Below are positions 24,396 through 32,876 of a DNA stretch of 64,000 nucleotides, one piece after another (position 1 is the stretch's first letter; every line of letters starts with the position of its first letter). The position numbers and the translations under genes are program-made. The notes beneath the pieces were generated by a model that had not been told where the DNA came from, searched no databases, and was given only the letters and a program-made list of their open reading frames with translations. Source of the stretch: Segetibacter sp. 3557_3 (GTDB lineage: Bacteria > Bacteroidota > Bacteroidia > Chitinophagales > Chitinophagaceae). The stretch spans positions 1 to 64,000 of the forward strand of contig NZ_SMSK01000022.1 in assembly GCF_004354985.1 (NCBI RefSeq), read 5' to 3'.

Positions 24396-26189
24396 TTAGA
24401 ATATACTTACATAGCCAAGGTGTATTTTAGACTGCCTGAGGCTGAAGTCCAGGTCGTTTCTTTTTCCAGCAGCAATACTCAGGTTAAAGATCCCACCCTT
24501 TGTTTCAACAGCTAAGCCAACTCCCCCACCTACATAACGATTTCCGCGAGCGTTTTTGATGCTTTTATTTTGGCTCCATCCAAAGTCACTAAATCCGAAG
24601 AAGTACGAATTTAACCCAAGCAAGTACCGGTATTCGAATGTACCCACGGCATACCGGCTTGTAAAAATCGACTCTTCATCAAAGCCCCTCAATAGTCGGT
24701 AACCCCCAATTTGAAAAAGTTCGTTTCTAAAGTAATTGGGACTTTCAAACCAACCGGCATTGAGCCCGGTTTTAATCACAGCCTGCTTGCCAATCGGAAA
24801 GTAGTGTGCTCCCCTAAGCCTCAGGCGTACCTGGTAAGCATTTAATTTAAGCGTATCGTAGAGCCGACCGTAATTGTATGCCGTATCTTTTATCTGGAGA
24901 ACCGTATTATTTCGCCGTATCTTCTTGTTGCCCGCACTTGCGAAAAGTTCCAACTCGTTGCCCCGCCTGGGATTAAACCGGTAATCAGTATTGGTGTATG
25001 TATATTCTACCCCTAAACTTACAGAGCTAACATCTACAACATCCGGGAGCGTTTTAAAAGCCTTGATCCGGGCAGTATCAACTTCTAAAATGTTTGTACG
25101 GTTGTTTTGGATCACCAGTTTACCTGTTTGCCCCGAAGCTAAACTATACATTAACCCGGCTTCTGTGCTGATGTTCAGGTAAGCTGAGTCGCGTTTATAT
25201 AAGTCGAAGCTAAAGTCGATGCCAAAAGGAGAATTGAACAAATAAGGTTGCTGGTATTGAAGGTTTAGGCGTGGCGACTTAGGCTGTATCTGCTGCCATA
25301 CGACACCAATATTTTCACCTCCGCCAAACGCATTCTGCAGTTGCAGGTTGGCATCCACCGTAAACAACAACTTACCACCAGTTTGCTGATTGGCAGGAAA
25401 AAACCCTGCGATAACATCCACCTGGTTGCTTTTCCTGGGTTTTAAGTAAAGGTTTAGGATACTCCCGGTACTTAACATCGTCAGATCCCATGGCTGTTCT
25501 TGCTCCAGGTACGGTAATTCTAATAGCCGCTGGTTAACTTTCTCCAGCTTTTCTCTCCGGTATATACTTCCGCGTTCAATTGCCAAATACCGGTGTATGA
25601 AGTTTTTCGATATTTTGGCTGAGCCAAAAATTCGTACACTATCAAAACGGTAGGGTATGCCTTTATCAAGAAGCACAAAGGCACTAACCTGCCCCGGTCT
25701 AAGGCTTATGCTGTCGAGCATTAGCCTGGCAAATGGATAGCCGTTGTTTTCCAGATGTGACAACAGTTTTTGCTGCAGCTCACGATATTGCGAAAAGTTT
25801 AATGGTTGATTGTTTGCGATCTTATAGCCGGCATCATCCAGTAAGGTGCGATCAACTTCTTTGATGCCAATGGCACGGTTTCCAAAATGCGCACCGGTAT
25901 AAACCGATACATAACTTATACTGTCGTTGACACTCGAACTATCAACTGAACCGGCCAGGTAACCTCCTGCCTGGAGTATAGCAGGTAGGCGCGAAATGAA
26001 TGCTGTTGACTCAACCTTATTGCCAAACGAGGTTTTGAGTTTAAGTTCATTGCTAATGCGTGCACTGTCTCCATCAATAAAATGATAGACCATCCGGTGC
26101 GACCCTTGCGAAAAAGAAGGCCGCGGTACCAGCACCCAGATTAACAATAATCCAAACACCCACACGCGATATCCGGGTAACTTTGCCAT
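24396..26189 (-). CDS. BamA/TamA family outer-membrane protein
   Basis: About 597 residues from ATG 26189, with a signal peptide (VFGLLLIWVLVPRPSFSQG). POTRA-like repeats cover about residues 60-270 (KISKNFIHRYLAIERGSIYRREKLEKVNQRLLELPYL), followed by a 16-strand-type barrel with the closing region RYVGGGVGLAVETKGGIFNLSIAAGKR. Members insert or export outer-membrane proteins; this shorter, single-gene form could be TamA-like rather than the main BamA. The upstream in-frame start at 26231 overlaps the divergent hemW gene and is less likely. Confidence 0.82.
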   Translation of the reverse strand: MAKLPGYRVWVFGLLLIWVLVPRPSFSQGSHRMVYHFIDGDSARISNELKLKTSFGNKVESTAFISRLPAILQAGGYLAGSVDSSSVNDSISYVSVYTGAHFGNRAIGIKEVDRTLLDDAGYKIANNQPLNFSQYRELQQKLLSHLENNGYPFARLMLDSISLRPGQVSAFVLLDKGIPYRFDSVRIFGSAKISKNFIHRYLAIERGSIYRREKLEKVNQRLLELPYLEQEQPWDLTMLSTGSILNLYLKPRKSNQVDVIAGFFPANQQTGGKLLFTVDANLQLQNAFGGGENIGVVWQQIQPKSPRLNLQYQQPYLFNSPFGIDFSFDLYKRDSAYLNISTEAGLMYSLASGQTGKLVIQNNRTNILEVDTARIKAFKTLPDVVDVSSVSLGVEYTYTNTDYRFNPRRGNELELFASAGNKKIRRNNTVLQIKDTAYNYGRLYDTLKLNAYQVRLRLRGAHYFPIGKQAVIKTGLNAGWFESPNYFRNELFQIGGYRLLRGFDEESIFTSRYAVGTFEYRYLLGLNSYFFGFSDFGWSQNKSIKNARGNRYVGGGVGLAVETKGGIFNLSIAAGKRNDLDFSLRQSKIHLGYVSIF

Positions 26190-26220
26190 TAGCAAAACAA
26201 TTTTACCAAAGTTTCCCGAG

Positions 26221-27339
26221 ATGGCAGGCATTTATCTACATATACCCTTTTGTCGCAAAGCATGCCACTACTGTAATTTTCACTTTTCTACATCCACCTC
26301 AGCAATGCCGGAATTTATCCAGGCGTTGCTGTTAGAAATTGAACTCAGGAAACAATACCTCGGGCAACCCGTATCTACCATATACTTCGGCGGTGGCACA
26401 CCTTCATTGTTAAACGCTCAGGACCTCAGCCGCATACTCACCGCCCTGGAGCAACACTACACCATGGAACAGCCGGTAGAAATTACCCTTGAAGCAAACC
26501 CCGACGACATCACGTTGGAGAAACTGCTGTCCTGGAAGCAGTTGGGTATTAACCGGCTGAGTATTGGCGTACAGTCGTTTTTCGACCAGGACCTTGCCTG
26601 GATGAACCGTGCTCATAACGCAAGCGAAGCTTTAAACGCCCTTTCACTCGCACGCCAACAAGGGTTTAATATTACCATCGATCTTATTTACGGTACGCCT
26701 ACCCTTACGGACGAGCAATGGCAAACCAACGTGCAAACAGCAATCTCAATGGGTATCCCACATATCTCCTGTTATGCACTTACCGTTGAAAAGGGCACCG
26801 CCCTCGACAAAATGATCGCCAGGCAAAAAGTACCCGGCGTAGATACCGACAAGCAGGCCCGGCACTTTGAGTTACTGGTGCATTGGATGACGGCAGCGGG
26901 ATATAATCACTACGAAATTTCAAATTTTTCACTACCGGCATTCGAAAGCAAACACAACAGCAGTTACTGGCAGTCCAAGCCATATATCGGTTTTGGCCCA
27001 TCCGCGCATTCTTTCAATGGTTTCAGCAGGCAATGGAACATCGCTAATAATGCCTTATATATTCGCAGTATCTCAAAGGGTGAAATTCCCGCAGAGGTAG
27101 AGTTGCTTTCTGAAGCCGATCAACTTAACGAATACGTGATGACAAGTCTCCGTACTTCAGGGGGTATAAATCTTCAAACGGTTGACGAGAAATGGGGTGC
27201 GAACCAGGCTCATCGAATTGTTAGCGGAGCCCGAAAATATCTGGAAGGCGAGCACGCCGAGATCAGCAATTTTCACCTGAAACTAACGAATAAAGGAAAA
27301 CTGCTGGCGGATGGTATTGCTGCAGATCTGTTTGTATGA
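26221..27339 (+). CDS. hemW: Radical SAM family heme chaperone HemW
   Basis: 372 residues. The radical SAM cluster motif CxxxCxxC is at Cys11, Cys15 and Cys18 (PFCRKACHYCNF). GGGTPSLL, LGINRLSIGVQSF, NITIDLIYGTP and the C-terminal HemW domain (SKPYIGFGPSAHSF, GGINLQTV) identify it as the HemN-like heme chaperone HemW rather than coproporphyrinogen dehydrogenase; the N-terminal Cys pattern without an extra conserved Cys supports HemW. It is divergent from the BamA-like gene, with 31 bases between the start codons. Confidence 0.92.
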   Translation: MAGIYLHIPFCRKACHYCNFHFSTSTSAMPEFIQALLLEIELRKQYLGQPVSTIYFGGGTPSLLNAQDLSRILTALEQHYTMEQPVEITLEANPDDITLEKLLSWKQLGINRLSIGVQSFFDQDLAWMNRAHNASEALNALSLARQQGFNITIDLIYGTPTLTDEQWQTNVQTAISMGIPHISCYALTVEKGTALDKMIARQKVPGVDTDKQARHFELLVHWMTAAGYNHYEISNFSLPAFESKHNSSYWQSKPYIGFGPSAHSFNGFSRQWNIANNALYIRSISKGEIPAEVELLSEADQLNEYVMTSLRTSGGINLQTVDEKWGANQAHRIVSGARKYLEGEHAEISNFHLKLTNKGKLLADGIAADLFV

Positions 27340-27360
27340 TCGTTGCTGCATCTGCTATAT

Positions 27361-27474
27361 TCAACTGCCCTCAGGGTGCTTATTATCAAGTCCTGATTTG
27401 ATGGCATTGATCAGCACAACTATAAAAAGCAGTGCTAGAGATGCAGAACCTAATAAGGTAAATGAAACGGGCAT
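27361..27474 (-). CDS. 37-residue single-pass membrane protein
   Basis: An ATG at 27474 opens a 37-codon frame beginning MPVSFTLLGSASLALLFIVV, with one strong hydrophobic helix (about residues 6-24) and a charged tail NAIKSGLDNKHPEGS. It begins 20 bases after the gpsA stop on the same strand and ends before the hemW stop on the opposite strand. Hydrophobicity, position and a clean stop favour a real small protein. No conserved family is recognised. Confidence 0.5.
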   Translation of the reverse strand: MPVSFTLLGSASLALLFIVVLINAIKSGLDNKHPEGS

Positions 27475-27494
27475 ACTTAAAGTTACCAGATAGT

Positions 27495-28496
27495 TTATTG
27501 AAGTATCGTCTCTATTTTGTTAAAGCCCTCTCCGGCCGGAAGATGTTCCCACAGGATTTTGAAAATGGTCTCAGCAATGGGCATTTCCGAACCAACTTTT
27601 TGGTTAATCAGGTATATACATTTACTCGCATTATAACCTTCCGCAACCATGTTAAGCTCCAGTTGCGCAGCCTTAACCGAGTAGCCTTTGCCAAGCATGT
27701 TGCCGAACGTACGGTTGCGGCTAAACAGGCTATAACACGTCACCAGCAGGTCGCCAAGATATACCGAGGCAGCATAATTGATCTGGTCGATAACAGCGTG
27801 ATCCGACACCAGCTTTCTAAGAAAAATCACCATTTCGTCGGCACTATTGGCAATATAAACACTCAAAAAATTGTCGCCGTATTCTAGTCCGTGGGCTATC
27901 CCGGCGCCCAAAGCGTAAATGTTTTTCAAAACAGCAGCATACTGCACACCAAGAATATCGTGGTTAACAACAGTATTAAGGTAGTCGGTATTAAAGTGCG
28001 CAGCAATCTCCTTAGCAGCACCTTCATCGAGTCCGGAAAAGGTCAGATAAGATAGCTTTTCAGCAGCCACCTCTTCAGCATGGCAGGGACCCAACACCGT
28101 AAAATATTGCTCAAGCGGCACATTGTAATTTTCCAGCAGATAATCATTCAGCAACTGATTGCAGGATGGCAGGATTCCCTTTATCGCCGAAATAATCTTT
28201 TTGCCCCTAAAGCTATCAGCCGGCAATTGTTTAAAAGCGGCGTCAACGTAGGCAGAAGGAATTGCCACAATCAAAACATCAGATTTCCGGACGACATCGC
28301 TGATGTTGGCGCTAAGCTGCAGCAGGGAGGTAACAAAATATGCGGAACCAAGGTAGTGTGGGTTGTGGCCACGATGTTGCAGGTGCCTGATTGTGTCTTC
28401 GTTCCGAACCCACCAATTTATCGAATGATTGCCGTCCGTAAGGATCTTTGCCAGCGCTGTCGCCCAACTACCACTCCCAAGAATTCCAAATTGCAT
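27495..28496 (-). CDS. gpsA: Glycerol-3-phosphate dehydrogenase (NAD(P)+)
   Basis: 333 residues. The dinucleotide-binding motif GILGSGSWATALA is at 4-16, SAIKGI and TVLGPCHAEEVA follow, and the catalytic lysine lies in AVLKNIYALGAGIAHGLEYGDN. GpsA reduces dihydroxyacetone phosphate to sn-glycerol 3-phosphate for phospholipid synthesis in the cytoplasm. Promoter element TATGTTTG lies 20 bases upstream of the ATG, and a terminator for the neighbouring adaptor gene lies just beyond. Confidence 0.95.
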   Translation of the reverse strand: MQFGILGSGSWATALAKILTDGNHSINWWVRNEDTIRHLQHRGHNPHYLGSAYFVTSLLQLSANISDVVRKSDVLIVAIPSAYVDAAFKQLPADSFRGKKIISAIKGILPSCNQLLNDYLLENYNVPLEQYFTVLGPCHAEEVAAEKLSYLTFSGLDEGAAKEIAAHFNTDYLNTVVNHDILGVQYAAVLKNIYALGAGIAHGLEYGDNFLSVYIANSADEMVIFLRKLVSDHAVIDQINYAASVYLGDLLVTCYSLFSRNRTFGNMLGKGYSVKAAQLELNMVAEGYNASKCIYLINQKVGSEMPIAETIFKILWEHLPAGEGFNKIETILQ

Positions 28497-28515
28497 ACAG
28501 GTGCTTTAGTTAAGG

Positions 28516-28523
28516 CAAACATA
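28516..28523 (-). promoter_or_regulatory. Minus-7 element of gpsA
   Basis: TATGTTTG on the minus strand matches TAnnTTTG, 20 bases upstream of the gpsA ATG. A TTTG lies only 14 bases further upstream, shorter than consensus spacing. Confidence 0.45.
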
Positions 28524-28544
28524 CAGCCTGGGGTTTACAAAAAA

Positions 28545-28568
28545 ATAAGGAAGGTTGTCCTTCCTTAT
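28545..28568 (-). terminator. Terminator downstream of the efflux adaptor
   Basis: A 10-bp stem ATAAGGAAGG / CCTTCCTTAT with a 4-base loop and TTTTTTTG on the minus strand. Confidence 0.85.
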
Positions 28569-28589
28569 CAAAGTTGAAATCAAAATAAT

Positions 28590-29957
28590 TTAGTCTTTCT
28601 TCTCGTCAAAAACGTTTTCTTTTGGTACCACTTTCACTTTATCACCCTCCTTTAAGGTTTTACTCACCACGCTGTAAGGCCCTGTAACAACCATATCCCC
28701 CTCCTTCAAACCACCGAGTATTTCAATATTGTTGATGTCCTGTATATCGGTGCGAACCTTAACCTTCTTCACGGTCATATCTTTTTGCACAATAAAAACC
28801 ACCTCTTCAATGTCGTCATCAGAGCCGGTGTTGTTGTCTTTATTGTCGGATGGGCCACCCTCTTTTTCTTTGGAATCCTTTTTATCACTATTCTTATCCC
28901 TGGTCGTTACGGCATTTATGGGTACCGATAAGGCTGAAGGATGGGTTTTGGTCTGGATATCTGCACTCGCATTCATCCCTGGTCTAAACGGAAAAGCTCG
29001 GCCCTTTCGATTAACTAAAAGATCTGCATAGCTCTCGGGCAAAAGCCTGATGTGCACCTTATAGTTGGTAACATCGGTAGTGCCTCCCGACTGCGAAAGT
29101 GCTGCCGAAGTATTGCTGCTTGCAATCTTTGTAACCAAACCCTTAAATTTCTTTTTGTTATATGCGTCCACCTCTACTATCGCGCTATCACCCAGGTGCA
29201 CTTTTGGAATATCATTTTCACCTACATCAACCCGAACCTCTATCAAATCCATGTTTGCTACCCGCAGCATTTCGGTTCCGGCCATTTGCGCCGTACCAAC
29301 TACCCTTTCGCCTTTTTTAACGGCAAGCAAGCTTACAATCCCGTCCATAGGTGCCACCAGTGTTGCACGGCTTACATCTTTGTTTGCACGACTAAGTTGT
29401 GCCCTAGCGCTTTGCACCGACGCCTGGGTTCCGCGGATACCCGCAAGAGCAGCCTGGTATTGTGCCCGCGAGGTTTTAAATGCCTGGTCCGCCTGCTCAA
29501 ATTCTGCACGGGAAATCACTTTATCATCAAGCAACTGTTTTTGCCTGTTGTAGGTCACCTCGGCCTGGTCCATTGTCGCCTTAAGTGACCCCAGCTGGGC
29601 AGTTGAATTCATTACCTGTGCCTCCATCTGGCTAACACCTGCTGATGCCTGGTCACGCTGTGTATTATAGATATCTGCGTAAATACGCGCAAGCACCTGG
29701 CCTTTGCGTACGCTATCACCCTCTTCAACATTCAGTTCCACAATCTCACCACTAATGTCCGGGCTAACCTTTACTTCTATCTCGGGGTATATCTTACCGC
29801 TGGCGTTTACCGTTTCTATAATGGTTTTTTTACTGGCGCTTTCAGCCGTAATCTTTATCCCTTCTTCTTTGCCAATAACCCCGGTTTTCTTAAAAGCAAT
29901 AAGCACTACGATCACCAATACCAGGATACCAATGATCCACGCTAGTTTTTTGTTCAT
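28590..29957 (-). CDS. Efflux periplasmic adaptor (HlyD/MacA family)
   Basis: 455 residues. It has an N-terminal membrane anchor (LAWIIGILVLVIVVLIAF), biotinyl-lipoyl-like halves flanking a coiled-coil hairpin (AGVSQMEAQVMNSTAQ to QLSRANKDVSRATLVAP), a beta-barrel and a C-terminal membrane-proximal domain. A charged insert of Lys, Asp, Asn and Glu at about residues 350-385 is unusual. It follows a TolC-type gene on the same strand (224-base gap), but no inner-membrane pump (MacB or RND) follows; gpsA comes next. Confidence 0.9.
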   Translation of the reverse strand: MNKKLAWIIGILVLVIVVLIAFKKTGVIGKEEGIKITAESASKKTIIETVNASGKIYPEIEVKVSPDISGEIVELNVEEGDSVRKGQVLARIYADIYNTQRDQASAGVSQMEAQVMNSTAQLGSLKATMDQAEVTYNRQKQLLDDKVISRAEFEQADQAFKTSRAQYQAALAGIRGTQASVQSARAQLSRANKDVSRATLVAPMDGIVSLLAVKKGERVVGTAQMAGTEMLRVANMDLIEVRVDVGENDIPKVHLGDSAIVEVDAYNKKKFKGLVTKIASSNTSAALSQSGGTTDVTNYKVHIRLLPESYADLLVNRKGRAFPFRPGMNASADIQTKTHPSALSVPINAVTTRDKNSDKKDSKEKEGGPSDNKDNNTGSDDDIEEVVFIVQKDMTVKKVKVRTDIQDINNIEILGGLKEGDMVVTGPYSVVSKTLKEGDKVKVVPKENVFDEKKD

Positions 29958-30038
29958 GAGTTTTGTATTGAGGATGACCGGGTAACTGAGACGTTCCCTG
30001 CTCCTGTTTAAATTTTTTTTGTACTGAGCACTACCGCT

Positions 30039-30071
30039 TTGGGAAACATCGTTGTGTCACTCCCTTGTACG
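30039..30071 (-). repeat. Dispersed intergenic repeat, copy C
   Basis: On the minus strand: CCGTACAAGGGAGTGACAC then AACGATG. It is nearly identical to copies B and E and lies in the TolC-adaptor gap. Confidence 0.6.
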
Positions 30072-30180
30072 GTTACTGCTTTATTCGGCTTTAATCCCGA
30101 CCCGCAATATCTGGCTATTGAACAGATCCGGCTTGGGCACAACCGCGGGTTGTAAATGTAATACACAGAATACCTGTTAC

Positions 30181-31605
30181 CTATAATTTTAATCCGAGTC
30201 CTTTATAGAACTCGAGCACCTTCAATTTGAAAACAAAATCGTATCGATTACTTACCTGTTCAATTTTAGCCCGGTAGAGATTGCTTTGGGTAATCAAAAA
30301 GTCTAGAGTGCCTAGCAAACCGATATCAAAGCGCTTTTGCGAAAAATCAAGGGCTCTCTGCGATGCCTCCACGTTTTTCACCGACGCATTGTATTTCTGC
30401 AACGATGCATAAGCCGTTTGATAAGCGTTGTAGATGTTTGCTTTTAGGTCAAGCTTTTGCTGTTCGTCCTGTAATTCGTACTGTACAACATTGATTTTTG
30501 CTCTTTGCCATTGTGTTCTGGCGGCGCCTGCGTTAAAAACGGGGAAGTTCAGGCTTAACCCAAGACTTTGACCAAAGTTCCGGTTCAACTGGCTAAACAG
30601 GGGAATGCCTTCGTACCCCATTACTCCAAATTGTGGTGCAAAAACAGGTACCTGGCTCCCATTAATCAACACGTACGACGACGTAGCTTTATCGGGCATG
30701 GCACCAAACACCGGGCTTTTGGCATTCACAAAACGGGTATTAAGTCCGGCAAAAGCAGTCAGCGTCGGGTACATGGCTCCTCTTGCACTTGCTACCAGCC
30801 TTTTAGATGCATCAATCCTGATGGTATTCATTTGCTGCGCCGGTTGTGTGGTGAGGGCCAGTTTGTACACGGCATCCGGTTGCAGATCAAGAATGCTTTC
30901 AACAGGTATCTGTTCAACAGAGGGCGACTCGATGTCAAACGGAGCAGCGATGTCAAGGTTGAGGTAAGACTTCAGCGTTATAAAACCCTGCTCAACCAGC
31001 GATTGGGCCTCCAGGAATGCGGAAGTATCACGCGCAACCTGTGCCTCAATTTGCAGCGCATTCAATTCGGGTTGCGATCCTGCATTTACGAGCTTGCGGG
31101 TAAGCGATAATTGCGCTTTGGACTGGTTTAGCTGAACTTCACTAATCCTAACCTGCTCACGCCGAAGCATAATTTGCAGGTAAGCATTCGCTACCAGCAA
31201 GCCAATGTCGTTTTTTGCTTTATCAACACCTACAGCGTCAGCCTCGGCAAAAAGCTCGTTTGCGGCAATGTTATTCTTACGTACTCCCCAGTTGAAAATG
31301 GTGTATCCCGATTGAACCCCCATGCTCCCGGAAAAAAAGTTTGCGCTCTCCAGTGTACCTGTTGTGGGGTTCTCGTTCAAACCGTGCTGGTAACTTCCCG
31401 AAAGAGAGCCACCCAGGGTCGGTAATAAGGTTAACCTGGTCTGGTTTGCCGTAAGCCGCGAAGATGAAGCCTGTGCTTCTGCCTGCTTCACAGTAATATT
31501 ATTCACCATGGCGTATTCCACGCACCGGCGCAGGTCCCATTTCTCCTGCCCGAAAGCCGAAGAAACAAGCAGGGTAAGTAAAAGGGTAAAAAGTCGATGG
31601 ATCAT
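30181..31605 (-). CDS. TolC family outer-membrane efflux protein
   Basis: 474 residues from ATG 31605, with a signal peptide (RLFTLLLTLLVSSAFGQ). The repeated helical pattern of TolC/OEP proteins is clear (WDLRRCVEYAMVNNITVKQAEAQ near the start, QSLGLSLNFPVFNAGAARTQWQRAKINV, and a second OEP repeat ending at YDFVFKLKVLEFYKGLGLKL). It forms the outer-membrane channel for a tripartite efflux or type I export system together with the adaptor encoded downstream. The earlier start at 31629 would place eight residues before the signal peptide. Confidence 0.92.
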   Translation of the reverse strand: MIHRLFTLLLTLLVSSAFGQEKWDLRRCVEYAMVNNITVKQAEAQASSSRLTANQTRLTLLPTLGGSLSGSYQHGLNENPTTGTLESANFFSGSMGVQSGYTIFNWGVRKNNIAANELFAEADAVGVDKAKNDIGLLVANAYLQIMLRREQVRISEVQLNQSKAQLSLTRKLVNAGSQPELNALQIEAQVARDTSAFLEAQSLVEQGFITLKSYLNLDIAAPFDIESPSVEQIPVESILDLQPDAVYKLALTTQPAQQMNTIRIDASKRLVASARGAMYPTLTAFAGLNTRFVNAKSPVFGAMPDKATSSYVLINGSQVPVFAPQFGVMGYEGIPLFSQLNRNFGQSLGLSLNFPVFNAGAARTQWQRAKINVVQYELQDEQQKLDLKANIYNAYQTAYASLQKYNASVKNVEASQRALDFSQKRFDIGLLGTLDFLITQSNLYRAKIEQVSNRYDFVFKLKVLEFYKGLGLKL

Positions 31606-31705
31606 AACCTCAAAAATAATATAAATCATTTCTTACAAACGAATTATCGGTTAAAGGGAGAAAGCACCGCAATTCGGATGTTGTTTTCGAGAGAAGCGGC
31701 TTTCC

Positions 31706-32872
31706 CTATAGCTGCATTTTTGTAAAAGCCTGTTCCAGGTCGCCAACAATATACTCCGGCTCTTCCAGACCCACGTATAACCTGATCATTCTTTGCGCAG
31801 GATCCGAAGCATCAAAGTCCTCTGCCGGCTTACCCGCGCAACCCGGAATAATCAACGACTCATAGCCACCCCAACTTACCGCCATAAGCACGTGTTTAAG
31901 CGATTCGCAAAAAGTTTCGATTTCTTCCAGCTTATCAGCTTTAATCACGAACGTCAACAGCCCTCCTGCTTTTTTCATTTGCTTCGCCGCTAATGCATAC
32001 TGGTCAAACGACTGATCAAGTGGAAAAAGTACCCGTTCTACCCTGGGGTGTCCTTTCAGAAATGCAATAACCTTTTCAGCAGTCGCGGAAATCCGCTCAA
32101 GACGAACCCCCAGGGTACGCAATCCCCTCAACAACAACCAGGCGTTAAATGGCTGAATACCGCTGCCGATATTCATGTATTCACTATTAAATATTCTTTC
32201 AATCATCTGGCTGCTCCCGCTTAACACACCTGCAACCACATCGCTGTGGCCGCTAATATACTTTGTAGCCGACTGAATGCCAAGATCGATCCCCAGGACT
32301 ATTGGTTGCTGGTATAAAGGGGTACAATAACTATTGTCGCAAATGGTTATAATGTCGCGTTGTTTAGCCAGCCCTGCTACCGCAGCAAGATCCTGTATAG
32401 CATAGTCCCAGCTATTTGGGCTCTCCAGGTAAATCACCCTGGTTTCGGGGCGAATAGCTTTTTCAAAATTTTCTGTAAACCTTCCGTCAACGTATGTGGT
32501 GGTAACATTGAAACGGGGGAGTATATCATTAAACATCCGCTGTGCCCAGGTATATGGCTTTTGAACTGAAACGATGTGATCACCCGCCTTTACGTTTGCC
32601 AGTACAGCGGCAAATATTGCAGCTGCGCCGCTGTTAAACACCAGGCAATCTTCTGCACTGTCCAGTGCTGCCAGTTTTTTCCGGAGCATGTCAACAGTGG
32701 GGTTTAGGCCCCTGCTGTACAGGTATGTCGAATACTCATTTGAAAACGCCGCACGCATATCGTTAACCTTGCTAAAGGCAAAGTTGCTCGTTTGAATTAT
32801 TGGCGGAGCTACCGCATTGAAGTACTGTTCGCGTTCTTCTGCAAATTCATTCAAGATAAAAGAAGTATCCAT
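31706..32872 (-). CDS. Cys/Met metabolism PLP-dependent enzyme
   Basis: 388 residues, cystathionine gamma-synthase-like fold-type I. The PLP lysine is Lys204 in SATKYISGHSDVVAG, with TSNFAFS, YSRGLNPT (51-58) and the C-terminal GGLLTF and RLYVGLEEPE typical of the family. It may be a methionine gamma-lyase, cystathionine lyase or synthase; the sequence seen does not decide which. It starts four bases after an APC amino-acid permease gene, so import and breakdown or conversion of a sulfur amino acid is a reasonable inference. Confidence 0.88.
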   Translation of the reverse strand: MDTSFILNEFAEEREQYFNAVAPPIIQTSNFAFSKVNDMRAAFSNEYSTYLYSRGLNPTVDMLRKKLAALDSAEDCLVFNSGAAAIFAAVLANVKAGDHIVSVQKPYTWAQRMFNDILPRFNVTTTYVDGRFTENFEKAIRPETRVIYLESPNSWDYAIQDLAAVAGLAKQRDIITICDNSYCTPLYQQPIVLGIDLGIQSATKYISGHSDVVAGVLSGSSQMIERIFNSEYMNIGSGIQPFNAWLLLRGLRTLGVRLERISATAEKVIAFLKGHPRVERVLFPLDQSFDQYALAAKQMKKAGGLLTFVIKADKLEEIETFCESLKHVLMAVSWGGYESLIIPGCAGKPAEDFDASDPAQRMIRLYVGLEEPEYIVGDLEQAFTKMQL

Positions 32873-32876
32873 AGAA

